This document shows positions 10,006 to 24,291 of a stretch of DNA of 64,000 nucleotides, one piece after another. Origin of the DNA: Heliocidaris tuberculata (Eukaryota > Echinodermata > Echinoidea > Camarodonta > Echinometridae); the NCBI GenBank assembly GCA_025618425.1, contig CM046832.1, forward strand, positions 49,792,026-49,856,025, given 5' to 3'. The stretch's first letter is position 1; each line of letters opens with the position of its first letter. The notes below the pieces were generated by a model. That model worked only from the letters and a program-made list of their open reading frames with translations, made no database searches and was not told the DNA's origin. The position numbers were made by a program, and so were the translations under genes.

Positions 10006-11284
10006 CAGTTACATTACATATTTTGCTCTCTTTTACTGCATTTTTTACGATGGCAATTTCTGGTTCAAAACAATGCCAATCTTTTTAGCATGCATTGTTC
10101 CATTTCTGTTTGTGTGATACCTTAAAATTAACAACCTTAATTCAATTACATTGGTTCATGCATATGGCTTTACACTGAGTGAAGATTGTAATCAGAATAC
10201 AGTTATATAACACGTATATTTTTATGTATGATTTTGTAATATATCGTAGTTTCAAGGAGAATGTATTTAATAGAATACAAAATAAACATGTTATGAAATC
10301 TGATGAATATATCTTGTAATAACAACTAAATGATTTAACAGGGCTATCGAGAATTCCGACATAATTGAAGTAATTCATGAAACTTCCTTATTAAGTATAG
10401 TCTATGTATTAATCTTTCGTATCACAAGAAAGCTTGATATAACTGCAAATGTTATCTTTATGTTTCTGACATTTGTATATGAATACTTGTTGATATAATG
10501 GAGAATAACGCGCAGTTCATCAGTTCTTACAATTTTTCTACTTACAACTCAAGCTTAGCCCACTTGTGAATATTATGAGCGTTCGTTATGATCAAGAGAC
10601 CTTGATTGTCCTTTTAAACACATTGGCTAATTCAAAAGAACATGTAATCATGATATTCACTGTGCCTATATGTATCTATTTACCTATTTTCGCGTGGTAT
10701 AATGGAACTTGTAAGTAAAATGAAGGATATCTCGATAAATTTATGTACTGTGATATCCAGTTTGAAAAGACAATTCATGGTTTGTAGCTTGTAGAGGTGT
10801 ACGCACTAGAAATTGGCGATAATAAACCCACCCATTTGGGTAAACTAAAATCCCCAAATTTGAAAGACTTTTCTCTTTTGTTTGTGTCAATTAGGCGTAG
10901 AGGATATATTCTCCATGTCAGTTTTTAGGGCAATATCAATCAATATAACTTTGATAACGTTAGGATAGAAATATCATGCATTGTGGTAGGATCAGCATAA
11001 ACATAATGGCGACCAGCTATAGAATGCTCCCCATTGGTGTGGAGGGAGTACGCAATATATTGTTCATGTACAAGCTAGAGCACTTTGATCTTTTACTTTT
11101 GATTTGAAAATGCGCTAAAACAAAAGAAATCATTATAAACCCACCTGTCCAATCTTGAGAAACAGTACCGAACGCCACTGATGCTGGTAGGAGGTTTGTC
11201 TGACTCTTGAGCGGCAGTATCCCAGAAGCTGAGCCACTAGACCAGGTGGGGTGCGTCCGAGATGGAAAAGATACCGCCATCTTA

Positions 11285-11700
11285 AGGCCACCGCACACCT
11301 TACGATCGGTCTGCGATCCGATTTGTGAAATAAATCCCTGTGGCATTAAATATAGGCATTTTAACAAATGAAATCTACCCTATTCAGGTTCTGAAAAGTA
11401 ATATGAATACTAAACAAAGGGTTTGGGTGAGCTGTCAGCTTTCTACAGGGAATAAGGGCAAAATTAGTTTCAAATCGTAGGCAGTCGTACGATTTTTGTG
11501 GCGTCACTACGACTCGGAACCGATTTGGCCATTCCACCGACTAGAAAACTCGCCGAAGGCCGTATTATCGATTTTACTATCTGTATGACTATTCAGACCC
11601 TCAATCAAAAATATTTTTCGTTTTTAAATGATTTGTCAAATGATATTACATTTTCTTCTGAAATCGGATCGCAGACCGATCGTAAGGTGTGCGGTGGCCT
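11285..11700. mobile_element. MITE with 40-bp perfect inverted ends, TTA duplication
   Basis: The termini are exact inverted copies starting AGGCCACCGCACACC (11285-11324 and 11661-11700). Each end is flanked by TTA (11282-11284 and 11701-11703). A 3-bp TWA duplication is the hallmark of PIF/Harbinger transposition. The 416-bp element has no coding capacity. The identical ends suggest a fairly recent insertion. The MITE at 41928-42638 shares the AGGCC start and the TWA flank type. Confidence 0.8.
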
Positions 11701-11966
11701 TTAGTTGGACGTCACAACGGTACGGCTTCGGCGTCCAATTCAACGTCTGAAAAAGGGATAACATATTCTTTATTTCCATCTTCAACTTGCAGGGTTCATG
11801 TTTAGAGGTTCGAAGGCCTATTGTATGGCAATTACAGCGTTGCAACATATACTTACACAGGAAGGGGCTTTAAAGGGTAATTTTGATATCATAGACAGAA
11901 GATTAATTTTGTCTGTCCAACTTTGTTTCTAAAATAGGACAGTGGAAACTAACAAATTCTTGCTCT

Positions 11967-12484
11967 TAAGGGGAAAATCAACCCTGTTTACAAGTTGGTT
12001 TTAAAAGAAGCAGAAAAAAATAGATAAACCGATCAGTGAAGGTTTGAACAAAATCTGATAAAAAAATAAGAAAGTTATGAATTTTTGAAGTTGTAATTAA
12101 TCGAACACAAATCTTGCGAGCCTCTCCTATTTGCCCTGTACCCCAAAAATCATGAACTTCCATTTTCTCTCAAGAAAACATTCAATCATACATGCACCTA
12201 AGACATAATCATTGCTCATATGTTTTTACACAAAACCTGTATGAAACAAAATGTATTCCTTAATCAAAAACAAAGAAAATGAAAATTTATGACACTTTCT
12301 GAACTTAGCCAATGGGAGAGGAGCTTGCAAGAGTTGCCAATTAGTGTTTGATTAATTTTAACTTCAAAAATTCATAACTTTCTTATTTCTTATCGGATTT
12401 TGCTCAAACTTTCACTAATCTGTCTCTCTCATTTTCCTTCTTTTATTGAAATCAACTTAATGCCAGGGTGAACTTTCCTTTCAA
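11967..12484. mobile_element. Foldback MITE, 'stay-in-frame pair' family copy 1
   Basis: Long inverted arms: the left arm runs from about 11967 to 12110 and the right arm from about 12335 to 12484. Landmarks are AAGAAAGTTATGAATTTTTGAAGTT and its complement, each followed outward by CTGAT(A)/TATC and CTTTCACTAATCTG-type sequence. Related copies occur at 14649-15255 and 32630-32795. No coding content. Confidence 0.6.
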
Positions 12485-13067
12485 TTGATACTCAATGTAT
12501 TAATAAACACTCGAAATGAAAAATTGTTTTACTAAGGTTGCTTAAGCCTAACACAGTAATAATAAGGAATTTCCCGCATTAGAACTCTGTAATCCAGTCA
12601 CTAGATTTATCAAAGAAGAAACGATGAGAGAACTGGATTCGGAAACACAACTAAGATCAGATATGGAATTTCCAAACATAAACAGTATCTGACTGACGTC
12701 CCGAATGGTCATTAAAATATAAATATCGATATTTCGGGGGTTTTCTAAAGTCTCCGAGGAGGAGATATGACAGAAACGGTTACCAGTGGGTTGGCAGTTA
12801 TGCAAATTGTGTGACGTCATTACAATCCGCAGCCGATTTGACCTTTGTAGAAGGTTCACAGTACCTTGCAATTTCGATAACTATATTCATATGAACCATT
12901 GGGATTTCAACCAAGAAGAATTCACAAATTGAAATGTGAAGGAACATTTAAAGTGAACCCCACTGAAAGTGAATCCCATTACAATTTCTTTCATAAATCA
13001 GTTGCATTAAAGTTGTAAGATGCTCGGTGGCCAGAAAACACATGCAACTTCGTTTGCTATGATACCT
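12485..13067. other. Non-coding stretch
   Basis: No exon, RNA gene or clear element was recognised. Confidence 0.4.
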
Positions 13068-13189
13068 CAGTCACACCGCTAGACAGACCCTAAACCGACC
13101 AATAACCGACAAAATAGTGGCTAATCGGGGTAATGTAATTTTCTGATCGGTCTATTCTCGGTCTGGTATCGGTCTCATCGGTGTGACTG
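13068..13189. mobile_element. Short MITE with CAGTCACACCG termini
   Basis: CAGTCACACCG at the left and CGGTGTGACTG at 13179-13189 are exact complements. The interior is rich in ACCGAC/GTCGGT-type motifs and partly self-complementary. The 13701-13927 element has related ends and the same interior motifs. Confidence 0.65.
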
Positions 13190-13284
13190 CATGGGGTGTA
13201 AGAAAGATTACCAGTCTGTTCTGCGGCATGAGTCCTAGTAGTGGGAGATGATAGATGGGTTTGGTCACTGGTGTACTGGTGGGG

Positions 13285-13340
13285 GACTTGGGGGGGGGGG
13301 GGGGTTGGAGCTGCAGCACCCCCCCCCCCCCCGCCCCCCC
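13285..13340. repeat. Adjacent poly-G and poly-C tracts
   Basis: A run of G (about 13290-13304) is followed 15 nt later by a run of C (about 13319-13340). The two could pair as a hairpin, and the G run could form a quadruplex. It inflates open frames on both strands. Confidence 0.8.
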
Positions 13341-13700
13341 CAAAAAAAGTTCCACGACGCAAAAGAGAAAAAGGAAATGGAAAGCAGAAAAGAAAGGAGA
13401 AGGAAAGAAAGGAAAGGAAGATCGAAAAAAAAGAAAGAAAGAGAAATAGAAAGAACAGACATCCAGTTTATATACCCTTGGCGATATAAAATGTATTTTT
13501 GTGATTACAGTAGTAAGTCTTTTAGAAAGTGTAGATGGCAGAATTTTCTTAGTATTTTCCCTTCCATATGCTCTGCATCTTTTTTAATGTATTTGTTTTA
13601 TCAAAATTTTTCTTATAATAGGAGGGGAACGTTCCTATTATACCCAAAGCAGCCTTTTACAGGCTCACACACTGTCGTGAAATTTCTTTCGAAACTTATA

Positions 13701-13927
13701 CCACAGTCACACCAACAAAACCGACAACAGACCGAACAAAAGATTACATTGCCACCAATGGCCAAGAATCGGTCTGTTTGGAGGCGATATGATACCACAG
13801 TCCAGTCACACCGCCAAACCGACCCCACACTGACTCCAAACCGACCGATTCTTGGCCATTGGTGGCAATGTAATCTTTTGTTCGGTCGATTGTCGGTCTG
13901 GCGTCGGTCTTCTTGTTGTGACTGTGG
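13701..13927. mobile_element. Palindromic MITE with CCACAGTCACA termini
   Basis: Nearly the whole element is an inverted repeat. It starts CCACAGTCACACCAACAA and ends TTGTTGTGACTGTGG. Internal matching blocks include GATTACATTGCCACCAATGG and its complement. A second CAGTCACACCG end lies inside at about 13803, which suggests a nested or rearranged copy of the 13068-13189 family. Confidence 0.7.
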
Positions 13928-14648
13928 AAAGAGGGAAGTAAATAATGATTTAAGGATACAGCACACTGACCAGGCTCCGAAGTGCTTTAAAATGCAAACT
14001 TTCACTCTTCAAAATACTAGGTGTTTGTGGTTTTATGACATTTCTCTGAATACTTTTCTTAAAATATTGCTCTGAATATTCAATTAGATTTTGCACTGTT
14101 TGAAACATCACGGCCACAAAATCTTTTTGTATCAGTAATCAATTCAGATCACAATAGTTGCCACTGTGTGATGCAGTTGAAATTTCAGAACACCTCTTTA
14201 ACCCAGAGCCATGAACCATTAATGACACTGGACAGCAAAAGGTTGGCAGAAATGACGGCTGCAATACACAATGGCAATTGTTGTGTTTTTAATTGATTAC
14301 TGATACACACAGATTTTGTGACCTTAATTTTTCAATAAGTAAAAAATCTAGTAAAACTTTTCAGAGCAATAAAATATACTATTTCAATAAAAGTATTCTT
14401 TTTAATGCTTTGTCTAATCATGTACATATTTGTGATTTTCATGATTTGTCTTGATTTTTATCAATAAAAACAAGAAAAAAAAGTATTCAGAGCAATGTCA
14501 TTATAACATTTTCCCAATCATTTTACATCCTTCAACTTTACAATGTAAAAACCTAAGTCTGATGCGAGGTGTAAATTTTGATTTCTTAATAAGTGTCAAC
14601 TTTTTTTTTAAACACCTCGTAGAAAATGCTCTCACTCGTTTAATACAC
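13928..14648. other. AT-rich non-coding stretch
   Basis: Nothing coding was recognised. An inverted pair is visible: ATTGATTACTGATACA-type sequence at about 14290 and TATCAGTAATCAATT near 14130. This suggests another degraded foldback element. Confidence 0.4.
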
Positions 14649-15255
14649 TTGAAGGGAAATCAAACCTTAATGGCAAGTACTAGCTGTGAAAGAAAGAGGA
14701 AAAATCAGAGAAGCAGATTGGTGAAAGTTTGAACGAAATCGGACAAGCGATGAGAAAGTTATGAATTTGTGAAAGTTATAATCACTATACATATGGGAAT
14801 TTCAAATTGGCTGAATATGTAATGTCACTGCGATGTAGTTGCGGACAACTCCCCAATTTGCTCCAACTCACAAAATAGCTAAAATGTCACTTTTTTTCAA
14901 AATGTATTACTCAGTAGGATCTTTTTCTTTCATGAGGACGTATAACAATATGCTATCTCCAATATATTTTGAGTACTGCCCGAGGGTAAAGGCGCTTAGG
15001 AGAAAACCGCAAATTAATGATATTTTTGTGAACGACAAACAGGAGAGTTGTCCGCAAGTATGTCACAATTGACATACCAAATTCGTCAGGTTGAGATTCG
15101 CATAGTTGTAGTGATCTCATTTTTCAAATATCCATAACTTTCTTATTCCTTGTCTAATTTCTTTCAAACTCTCACTATCCTGTTGTTCTCATTTTTCTGC
15201 TTTCACACAAGTCATCTTATCACCAAGGTTGGATTCAGTGGATTGCCCTTTAAAC
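14649..15255. mobile_element. Foldback MITE, copy 2 of the 11967 family
   Basis: The left arm (about 14649-14800) has GAAGGGAAATC and ATGAGAAAGTTATGAATTTG. The right arm (about 15110-15255) has the matching complement ending GATTGCCCTTTAAA. The arms are diverged, so the copy is older than the perfect-arm MITEs in this window. Confidence 0.6.
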
Positions 15256-16203
15256 TTTAAATCTATCAAAACTCAAGAGGTATTACATAGGCAGAGAGAA
15301 TCTTCCCCGAAATCGATATCCGCAAAAAATAACGATGATTTAAGCTGTCTATCCCAATAAGAGAAAAAAAAAGAAAGGGTGGGCATTTAGCTCAGATTTT
15401 GATTATTACTTGTGTGCATAAAAGTGGTCTGAAATGCAAAGTCTCAAACGACAAAACTTAAAATATTCCGGCTCGGAATTTAGCAAGGGCGTTGAATAAG
15501 TTCAACATTTTCATGGTACAGCAAAATGCAAAGTTTTCTTATTTGTGAGAGCCTGAGAGGGGCGGGGATGCGCCACATTCCCAATTCAAACGAGAATAGT
15601 AGGTATGGCGTTCCTTTAAAAAATACTTTTTGGCTCAGTCCGCTCAAAATTTTTGGCTCATTACTGGGTTTGGTGGACAAGGATCTGTAGCTAGGGAGTT
15701 TGAGACATGAGAGCAGGTCATCGGTGGATTCCTTGGTTTCCTTGAGAAGGACGCCCAGTTTGGGCAGATTGATCAAATGAAGGACCTGAGACTCATGAAG
15801 CTGAAGAGACTGCAAGCATGGTATATACAAGACATATTTTAAAACAGGGTGCTTAAATCCGACATAGACAAATGGATAGAAATAACATAAACACGTATTT
15901 TCTGAATCAACGTTCAATGAAGCTCGAATAACAAATTAATGGGCATTGTCGGTAAGTACCTCAAAAAAAAAAAATACCCAAAAGTTAATTACCCCTTTGT
16001 AGCTGTCCGATGGGTAACAGGGTAAACTTCAAGGAATAGTTATACAAGAGTTAATTGAAGTAGGGGGAACTTGTCCCAGGGTTAGCTGTTTGGGCGTAAT
16101 GTCAGGGTGTAAAAAGTTGTTTGGGGGTTAACGCCCTGGAAAAAGTTGCTGTCCGGGAGTAGAAGTAGCTGTCTGGGGGTGATTTTCGTTGAGAAGTAGT
16201 TAA
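15256..16203. other. Non-coding stretch with diverged G-rich repeats
   Basis: From about 16060 to 16200 a loosely repeated unit (AGTTGTTTGGGGGTTA, AGTTGCTGTCCGGGAG, AGCTGTCTGGGGGTG) is visible. The minus-strand frame at 15480-15917 shows no known domain and is not called as a gene. Confidence 0.4.
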
Positions 16204-16441
16204 AAAAGATGTAACTCGGCAGGAGTAAGTGAAATAACTTACTTTCACTTACTCCTGCCGAGTTTACATCTTTTCAATTTCACTTACTCTTGTTGATTTA
16301 TGTTGCCAGCTTTACGACAATTTTGTTCTGTTGTCTTTAGTTTTGTTTTGGCGAGTAACATCTTTTCAATTTCACTTACTCCTGTTGATTTATGTTGCCA
16401 GCTTTATGATAATTCTGTTGAGTTGTCTTTAGTTTTGTTAA
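16204..16441. repeat. Inverted repeat plus tandem direct duplication
   Basis: AAAAGATGTAACTCGGCAGG (16204 on) is mirrored at 16243-16274 with a 1-nt difference. The right arm continues into a unit of about 83 bp at 16265-16347, which recurs at 16359-16441 (CACTTACTCCTGTTGATTTA, TTGCCAGCTTTA, AGTTTTGTT). Confidence 0.7.
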
Positions 16442-18742
<2,301 letters not shown>

Positions 18743-18958
18743 CCCCCCCCCCCCCTCCCCCCCCCCTCCCCTCCCCTCCCCTCCCCTCCCCTCCCCTACC
18801 CTCCCCTCCCCTCCCCTACCCTCCCCTCCCCTCCCCTCCCCTCCCCTCCCCCCTCCCCTCCCCTCCCCTCCCCTCCCCTCCCCTCCCCTCCCCTCCCCTC
18901 CCCTCCCCTCCCCTCCCCTCCCCGCCCCTCCCCTCCCCTCCCCTCCCCGCCCCGCCCT
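18743..18958. repeat. (CCCCT)n minisatellite
   Basis: About 215 bp of CCCCT pentamers with rare variants (CCCTA, CCCCG) after an initial poly-C run. The minus strand is (GGGGA)n, a regular G-run pattern able to form quadruplexes. Confidence 0.95.
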
Positions 18959-19856
18959 GCCCGGTGACCTATTGTCCAGGCTGATCTGCCTATCACTCTA
19001 AGTAAAGGTAGTTGTTGATAGGGGGGGGGGTGGGAGTGTGGTTAGACTCATTGGATAAGATATATGTCAATGTATATTATTTTGTTGCAACCAGAAACAT
19101 GGATTTTCATCAAATCCATAACACTGTGATATTCATTCAAAGGGTCTGATTAAAGAACCAACGATTATTCAAATGAAGCATCCATCCAAAAACATTTAGA
19201 AAATGCTAGAAGATATAACTCAGCAATAGTAATGTAGAACATACATGTAGCTTGCAAGTGAAAGTGTTTGAAAGCAATATGGATTGTCTAATTATGGTCA
19301 TTATTCTTCTTTCAGTGTACAGGTATCAATTAATTTGATTTCTATTATCTTTCTTATATAAAATGGGGAAGGAATTTTTTCTTATCATTTGTTTCTTTTT
19401 CTTTACATTGTGGTGACATTCCATTTGATGTAATTAGCATTTGTGGCATTAATGCTTGTATATTATTTCCATTTAAGCCTATGCGATTTTATTGGAGTTT
19501 GGAATATGAAGAATTCAGAAGTATTTCACATTATTATGTAATGGCATGTTTTCATTCTTATATTTATAGTTCCATTATAAATTGCTCATTACAAAAAGAA
19601 TATAAGTCTATCTGTAATGCTGAAATCACAATTTAGCAGAATTATATGCGATCTAACAAAAAAAGTAATTATTTAAGGGTCTTCCCCATGATAACAGGGT
19701 AAAGCTTTGTGACAAGGAACATCACATGAATAAATCAGCCCTTCCCAAATGTTTAACTGAAATTTAGTACAGTAATGAAATGATGAAAATGTTGCTAGTA
19801 GTTTGACTGAATCCAGGAGAAATGTTTCCATGGCAGTGGTGGTTCCAGGGGATCCA
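18959..19856. other. AT-rich non-coding stretch
   Basis: No exon or element was recognised apart from a short poly-G run at 19021-19031. Confidence 0.45.
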
Positions 19857-19996
19857 GGGGGGCGTTTCATGAAAGGACTTGTCAGATATTTTATCCTACA
19901 AATTTGCTCTCAGCCATTCAGATGCAAGGATTTCAGTAGCTTATAACAGTTGTCGGATGAAATATCCGACAAATTCCTTTCATGAAACGCTCTCCA
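19857..19996. mobile_element. MITE with GCGTTTCATGAAAGGA termini
   Basis: The left end GCGTTTCATGAAAGGACTTG pairs with the right end TTCCTTTCATGAAACGC. The middle contains CTTGCATCTGA-like sequence in inverted orientation to the adjacent element. The two elements abut head to tail. Confidence 0.7.
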
Positions 19997-20137
19997 GGGG
20001 AGTGTTTCATCAAGCGTTTTGTCAGTGATTTTAACTGACAACTGTTATAAGCTTCTGAAATCCTTGCATCTGATTAGCTGAGAGCAAATTTGTCAGTAAA
20101 AATCACTGACAAGACACTTGATGAAATGCTCCCCAGG
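19994..20137. mobile_element. MITE with GTGTTTCATCAAG termini
   Basis: The left end GGAGTGTTTCATCAAGCG pairs with the right end CACTTGATGAAATGCTCC. The inner block ATCCTTGCATCTGATTAGCT is shared with 21764-21905 and, inverted, with 19857-19996. These are members of one family inserted side by side. Confidence 0.7.
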
Positions 20138-20747
20138 CTTCCATTATTGTTGCCATTTTGGTTGCCATTATGGTTGCCATTACAGGGGATGGCGCAGGGG
20201 GAGAGTGCTCAGAGTGGGGGTATCTTCAGTTGTAATATGAAGGCTCAGGTACCCAATCGGATGGTCATTGGACCCCTGGGCCACTTTATAATACTTGTTA
20301 AAAATAACAGCTTCCATCATTCTGAAACCTTGCAGCACAATCTCTGTAACTTGTTAATAGATACCAAGTTTTATGGAAAAGGTCTGTCTAGAGCCACCAC
20401 TGCTTTTTTCTTGGATATATCTATGGATTTTCAATTATGCTGCATCAATAGATACATGTACAGTGAATGGATTGTTTGAATTGAGAGTATTTCTTATATG
20501 TAACCCTTTCAGATTTGAGTATCATTCTGAAATTATATTCTTGATGAGGGAATGTTACTTTTCCAAGAATTTGATTATAGATTAGTCTTTTATCGATTTC
20601 AGTTCCATGCTAATGTGAATCAACATTATTGAATTGTGTGTTACAAAAGAGATGCTATTTAAGTTTTTTGATGTATTCTCTATCAGTGCTCTTCCAGTAG
20701 ATAATATGAAAAAAAATGGAAAGAAAAAAGTGTCAGCATGGTATTGT

Positions 20748-21164
20748 TTTAACCCCTTCAGGACAGGAAATATTTCAGGGCTAAATTGATCACATTTTGT
20801 CGTTCAAATTGGCAACAATAATATTTTTCTTTTAGTGCTACATGCTTCTAATTAAGTGTTATGTCTTTGAAAAAATATACATGGTTAGGAATTTTGTCAA
20901 AAAGTTTTAAAAATTGCCAATTTTGAGAAAAAACAATGATTTTGAACCTCTCAATGTGTTGCCAATTTAAGGATTTTAAAGCTTATTCTCATTTTAAAAA
21001 TCCCTGGCATCAAATACAAAATAGTCATGTAACAATAATCAACATAATGTGTACAGACATTTTTGCTCTTTCTACTCATGCATCTGATATATTTTTTAGA
21101 GCTCTGAATCAAAAGTTATTTAGCCAAACCACAAAATGTGGTAAATTGTCTCAAAAGGGTTAAA
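20748..21164. mobile_element. MITE with TTTAACCC termini
   Basis: It starts TTTTAACCCCTT and ends AAAAGGGTTAAA, so the ends are inverted. The left 190 bp match a partial copy at 47940-48135 in the astacin intron (ATTGGCAACAATAATATTTT and TTAATGCTACATG-type blocks). Confidence 0.6.
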
Positions 21165-21763
21165 CACCATTGAAAGAAAGCCAGCTGAAAAGTGATAACT
21201 TGAATCTTGTTGAATTGGTTCCCATAATCATATATCATCTCATATTGTAACATGGACCAACAGTAAACAAGACTTTTTCAGGGTGAAATTCAAACAGTGT
21301 GTAAATCTGTGATTGTTGGGTACCTACACTTATGAACTTTATTACAAAAGATTTTCATTCGAGTTTTATTTGCTCGCACCCCATCCTGATTTTTGGTATT
21401 TTAAACTAAGGAATTGGTCTTGGTCTGAGAGTTACTTGGGAACATGTACAATTCTCGGCATGAAACATTTGCCTTTCTCACTTTTTTTGTTCGTTTGAAA
21501 ACGCTCTAAAGCATCGTTTACACAAGACGCAGTAAAACTCCTTAAAATAAGCATAGTGTGCTTCCCATTTCTGTATCTGATAACACAGATAAAGCATGTT
21601 CACTTACGGGCTTTTGTTGCTTGAGTAGACATACACTTTTTCATCCCCTTTTCCATTTATGTATATGTAAAATGGTTTTTATTTTGCTGCGGCAGTTTTT
21701 TTTTAAATGCAGTTTACCATGTCAGGTGTGATCTTGGCTTAATATGTATGAAAAAAGTCATTT
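21165..21763. other. Non-coding stretch
   Basis: No gene or clear element was recognised. Confidence 0.4.
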
Positions 21764-21905
21764 CAGGGCCCTGTTTCATAAAACTTGCCATCAATGACAA
21801 GTTGCAATAACTGTTATAAGCTACTGAAATCCTTGCATCTGATTGGCTGAGGGCAAATTTGTCAGTAAAAATCACTGAAAAGACACTTGATGAAATGCCC
21901 CCCTG
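21764..21905. mobile_element. MITE with CAGGG...CCCTG termini
   Basis: This is the same family as 19994-20137. It shares CTGTTATAAGCTACTGAAATC and GTCAGTAAAAATCACTGA blocks. The right half is better conserved than the left. Confidence 0.6.
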
Positions 21906-22591
21906 ACTAAATGTTAACCCTCCCACTTCCGTACCAGCCACAAAGAAGTTGGATTTGATAGCAACAAGTGATTAAAACTGTGAGTTATATAAAGAGATGT
22001 GTTGAATATGTTATGAACTTGGGATTGTTTTATAATATGACTGGCGTTTAGTAGATTGATTTATCAGTATATATATTCAGGATTATATTTTGTACAAATG
22101 ATCTGATATATTCAGTAGTCTTGAATGACATGGAAGTGGAAATACATGTATATATTTCAAAGAAATCTAATAAAGAATATAAACCTTGCCAAGACAATAA
22201 AGTAGTCATGCACGTTTTGTGTTTGTGCAACTTCTACCAGCGGCAAGAAAAGGCCAATAGAAACCCTCTATTAGTCAACGCCAACACATACTGCATACAT
22301 ACTACTAGTACTTGCGTTCCTATCTCTCTGTGTTTCTAAAGTGTTTCTTCAGTTTCCCTCAATTTCTAAAGAAAGTTCCGTCATTTCATCCCCGTGACTT
22401 TGTCTAACCCAGTTTTCTGTTTTCCTCTCGTAGAGCTCTCCTTTTTACATATGATCAAAAACCATTTTTACCAGCCTTTTGTGAGACTGCTTTCAACCCC
22501 CTTTCATCATTCAGTTATACTTGCGTGTATCATAATCGCAACCATCTCATCGACTGGTTGGTTGGTTGGTTGGTTGGCTGTTGGGCATATA

Positions 22592-23147
22592 CAGAGTGGG
22601 CCAGAAAGAACGCTACACCTGAAATCTGCAATTTCAACGACATCACTGATACAATATCATTAGTTTCTGTTTTATTGGGTGGAAAATTCTTTTCTTTTCT
22701 TTTTTCGTTTTCATTCTACGGCTATATTTGTGAGGCAATGTCATTTTCAAAACTTGTGCTACTTTTGCAACTATAGCCATGCTTGAAGCAGCGAGAAATT
22801 TAAGCATGACGGCTATTCACACGATCTCTGTTTCATTCATGTTGTCTCCCTTTTCAGAGCGAGAGCAGTCATGCGTTTGTCACCAAAGCTGACTGTGTGA
22901 GAAGCCGTCATATATGCAAATTTCTCGCTGCTTCAAGCATGACTACGGTTGCAAAAAGTAGTAAATTTTGAAAATGACACTGCCTCACAAAAATAGCCGC
23001 AGAATCGAAACGCCTTACCCAAAATTGATGATCTTGGTGTCGTTTTACTCGAAAAAAGAATTTTCTACCCAGTAAAACAAAATATTCTGTCAATGGTATC
23101 GCTGAAATTGCAAATCTCAGGTGTTGCATTCTTTCTGGGCCACCGTG
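22592..23147. mobile_element. Mariner-like MITE, TA flanks
   Basis: Inverted ends CAGAGTGGGCCAGAAAGAA and TTCTTTCTGGGCCACCGTG, with a TA dinucleotide directly outside each (22590-22591 and 23148-23149). This is the target preference of Tc1/mariner elements. A long internal palindrome (CATGCTTGAAGCAGCGAGAA and its complement, near 22780 and 22925) makes most of the element foldable. No transposase remains. Confidence 0.75.
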
Positions 23148-24206
23148 TACACTTTATAGTTCTCCCAATGATAATCGCACTTTTTGAGGACAAACATATT
23201 CGTAAAAACTAAGACACACTTTGCTTTTGATACATGCCAAAAACTCCTATTTTGTTATTAATATCCCCCCCCCCCTCCCCCTCTCTCTCTCTCTATCTAA
23301 GTATTTAGAATTGAAACATTCCTCCTTGATGATATGAATATTTCTGTTCGGGTTTTTTTTCTTTAAAAATTCTATAACTACTGCTTCACCCAAAATCTAT
23401 CTTATTCTTTCATACTTTCATGAGCTATGTTTGAGGGTTGTTGTTTTTCTATCTTTCCGATTATTATAAACAGCTGTGAATTTAAATTCTTCTTCGAATG
23501 AGATGGGATTCAGACCACTTGGCCAAAATCCTTTTTAAGTTATGTCCAATTCGTGTCGAACTGGACAATTGTGGACTTAAAGTGGATTACAACGTTGGAT
23601 TTCAACATCAAAGTAAACATTATTTTAAAACACGATTCAATGGCATGTCTATTGCAGTACACTCCAACCACGAAACAAATCATATGAGTTGTAAGTAATG
23701 ACTAATAATCTTCGGGGTTTCTAAAAGCACAGTGCTACTTTGAAAAGATAGAAGAAAAGTGTTAAGTTATATCATTATTTATTTATTTATTTATTTATTT
23801 TTGTATTTACTTATTACATTGTGTATAATGTGACAGATATATTCATAATGCTCTTCTCATTCCTAGAAGAATGGACACCATGAGCAAGTGTGACCTATTC
23901 CGTGTGGAGAAGTCATATTCGATGGCAAAAGAATAGGTTCAGTGTTTCCTACCCGATCATGACCGTCTTTACTCTATTAAAGGTGTTTGATAACCTGTCT
24001 AATCTATCCACTTTTTAACAGAACACTTTTTCATCATAATCTTTCATGGTGACATCCCTGGCATTCTGATCTTGTTATCGAATCATTTGTTTTTATTTCC
24101 GTAATCAGTGACATAAATAATATACATAATATAATTCACGATTCACATACCGCGGATAGCCCATTTCAAAATACGGCTGTTCTTCCCTGGGGTCTTCAAT
24201 AACAAT
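23148..24206. other. Non-coding stretch
   Basis: Contains a C/CT-rich run at about 23265-23296 and an (ATTT)n run at about 23780-23800. No exon was recognised. Confidence 0.45.
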
Positions 24207-24291
24207 GATATCGTCTGTTTGGAGCCAGAAGGACGCTAGGTCCCATCATTTGTACAGAGTTAACGCCCTTCTGGCTCCAAACAAACGATAT
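24207..24291. mobile_element. Very short MITE-like hairpin
   Basis: GATATCGTCTGTTTGGAGCC at the left and GGCTCCAAACAAACGATAT at the right are inverted copies, followed inward by AGAAGG(A)CG and CG(C)CCTTCT. The element is about 85 bp. Confidence 0.65.

Larger units (their letters stand above)
8986..11281. other. Non-coding region after the receptor
   Basis: Probably holds the receptor 3' UTR; an AATAAA hexamer at 9613-9618 is the first good polyadenylation candidate. From 9708 to 10005 there is a dense simple-repeat block of (TC)n, (TG)n, C runs and a long T run. The rest is AT-rich with no recognised exon. Confidence 0.45.

Noticed and set aside
9663..10125. Three overlapping Ser/Leu/Phe-rich frames of 100-145 codons
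   Set aside because: Products of (TC)n, (TG)n and poly-T simple repeats.
13248..14075. 275-codon plus-strand frame
   Set aside because: It crosses a poly-G/poly-C tract, a purine-rich low-complexity stretch and a palindromic MITE; no family motif.
15480..15917. 145-codon minus-strand frame with a good acceptor-like TTGCAG inside
   Set aside because: No recognised domain, no convincing donor and no neighbouring exon. It may be a lone exon, but it cannot be supported.
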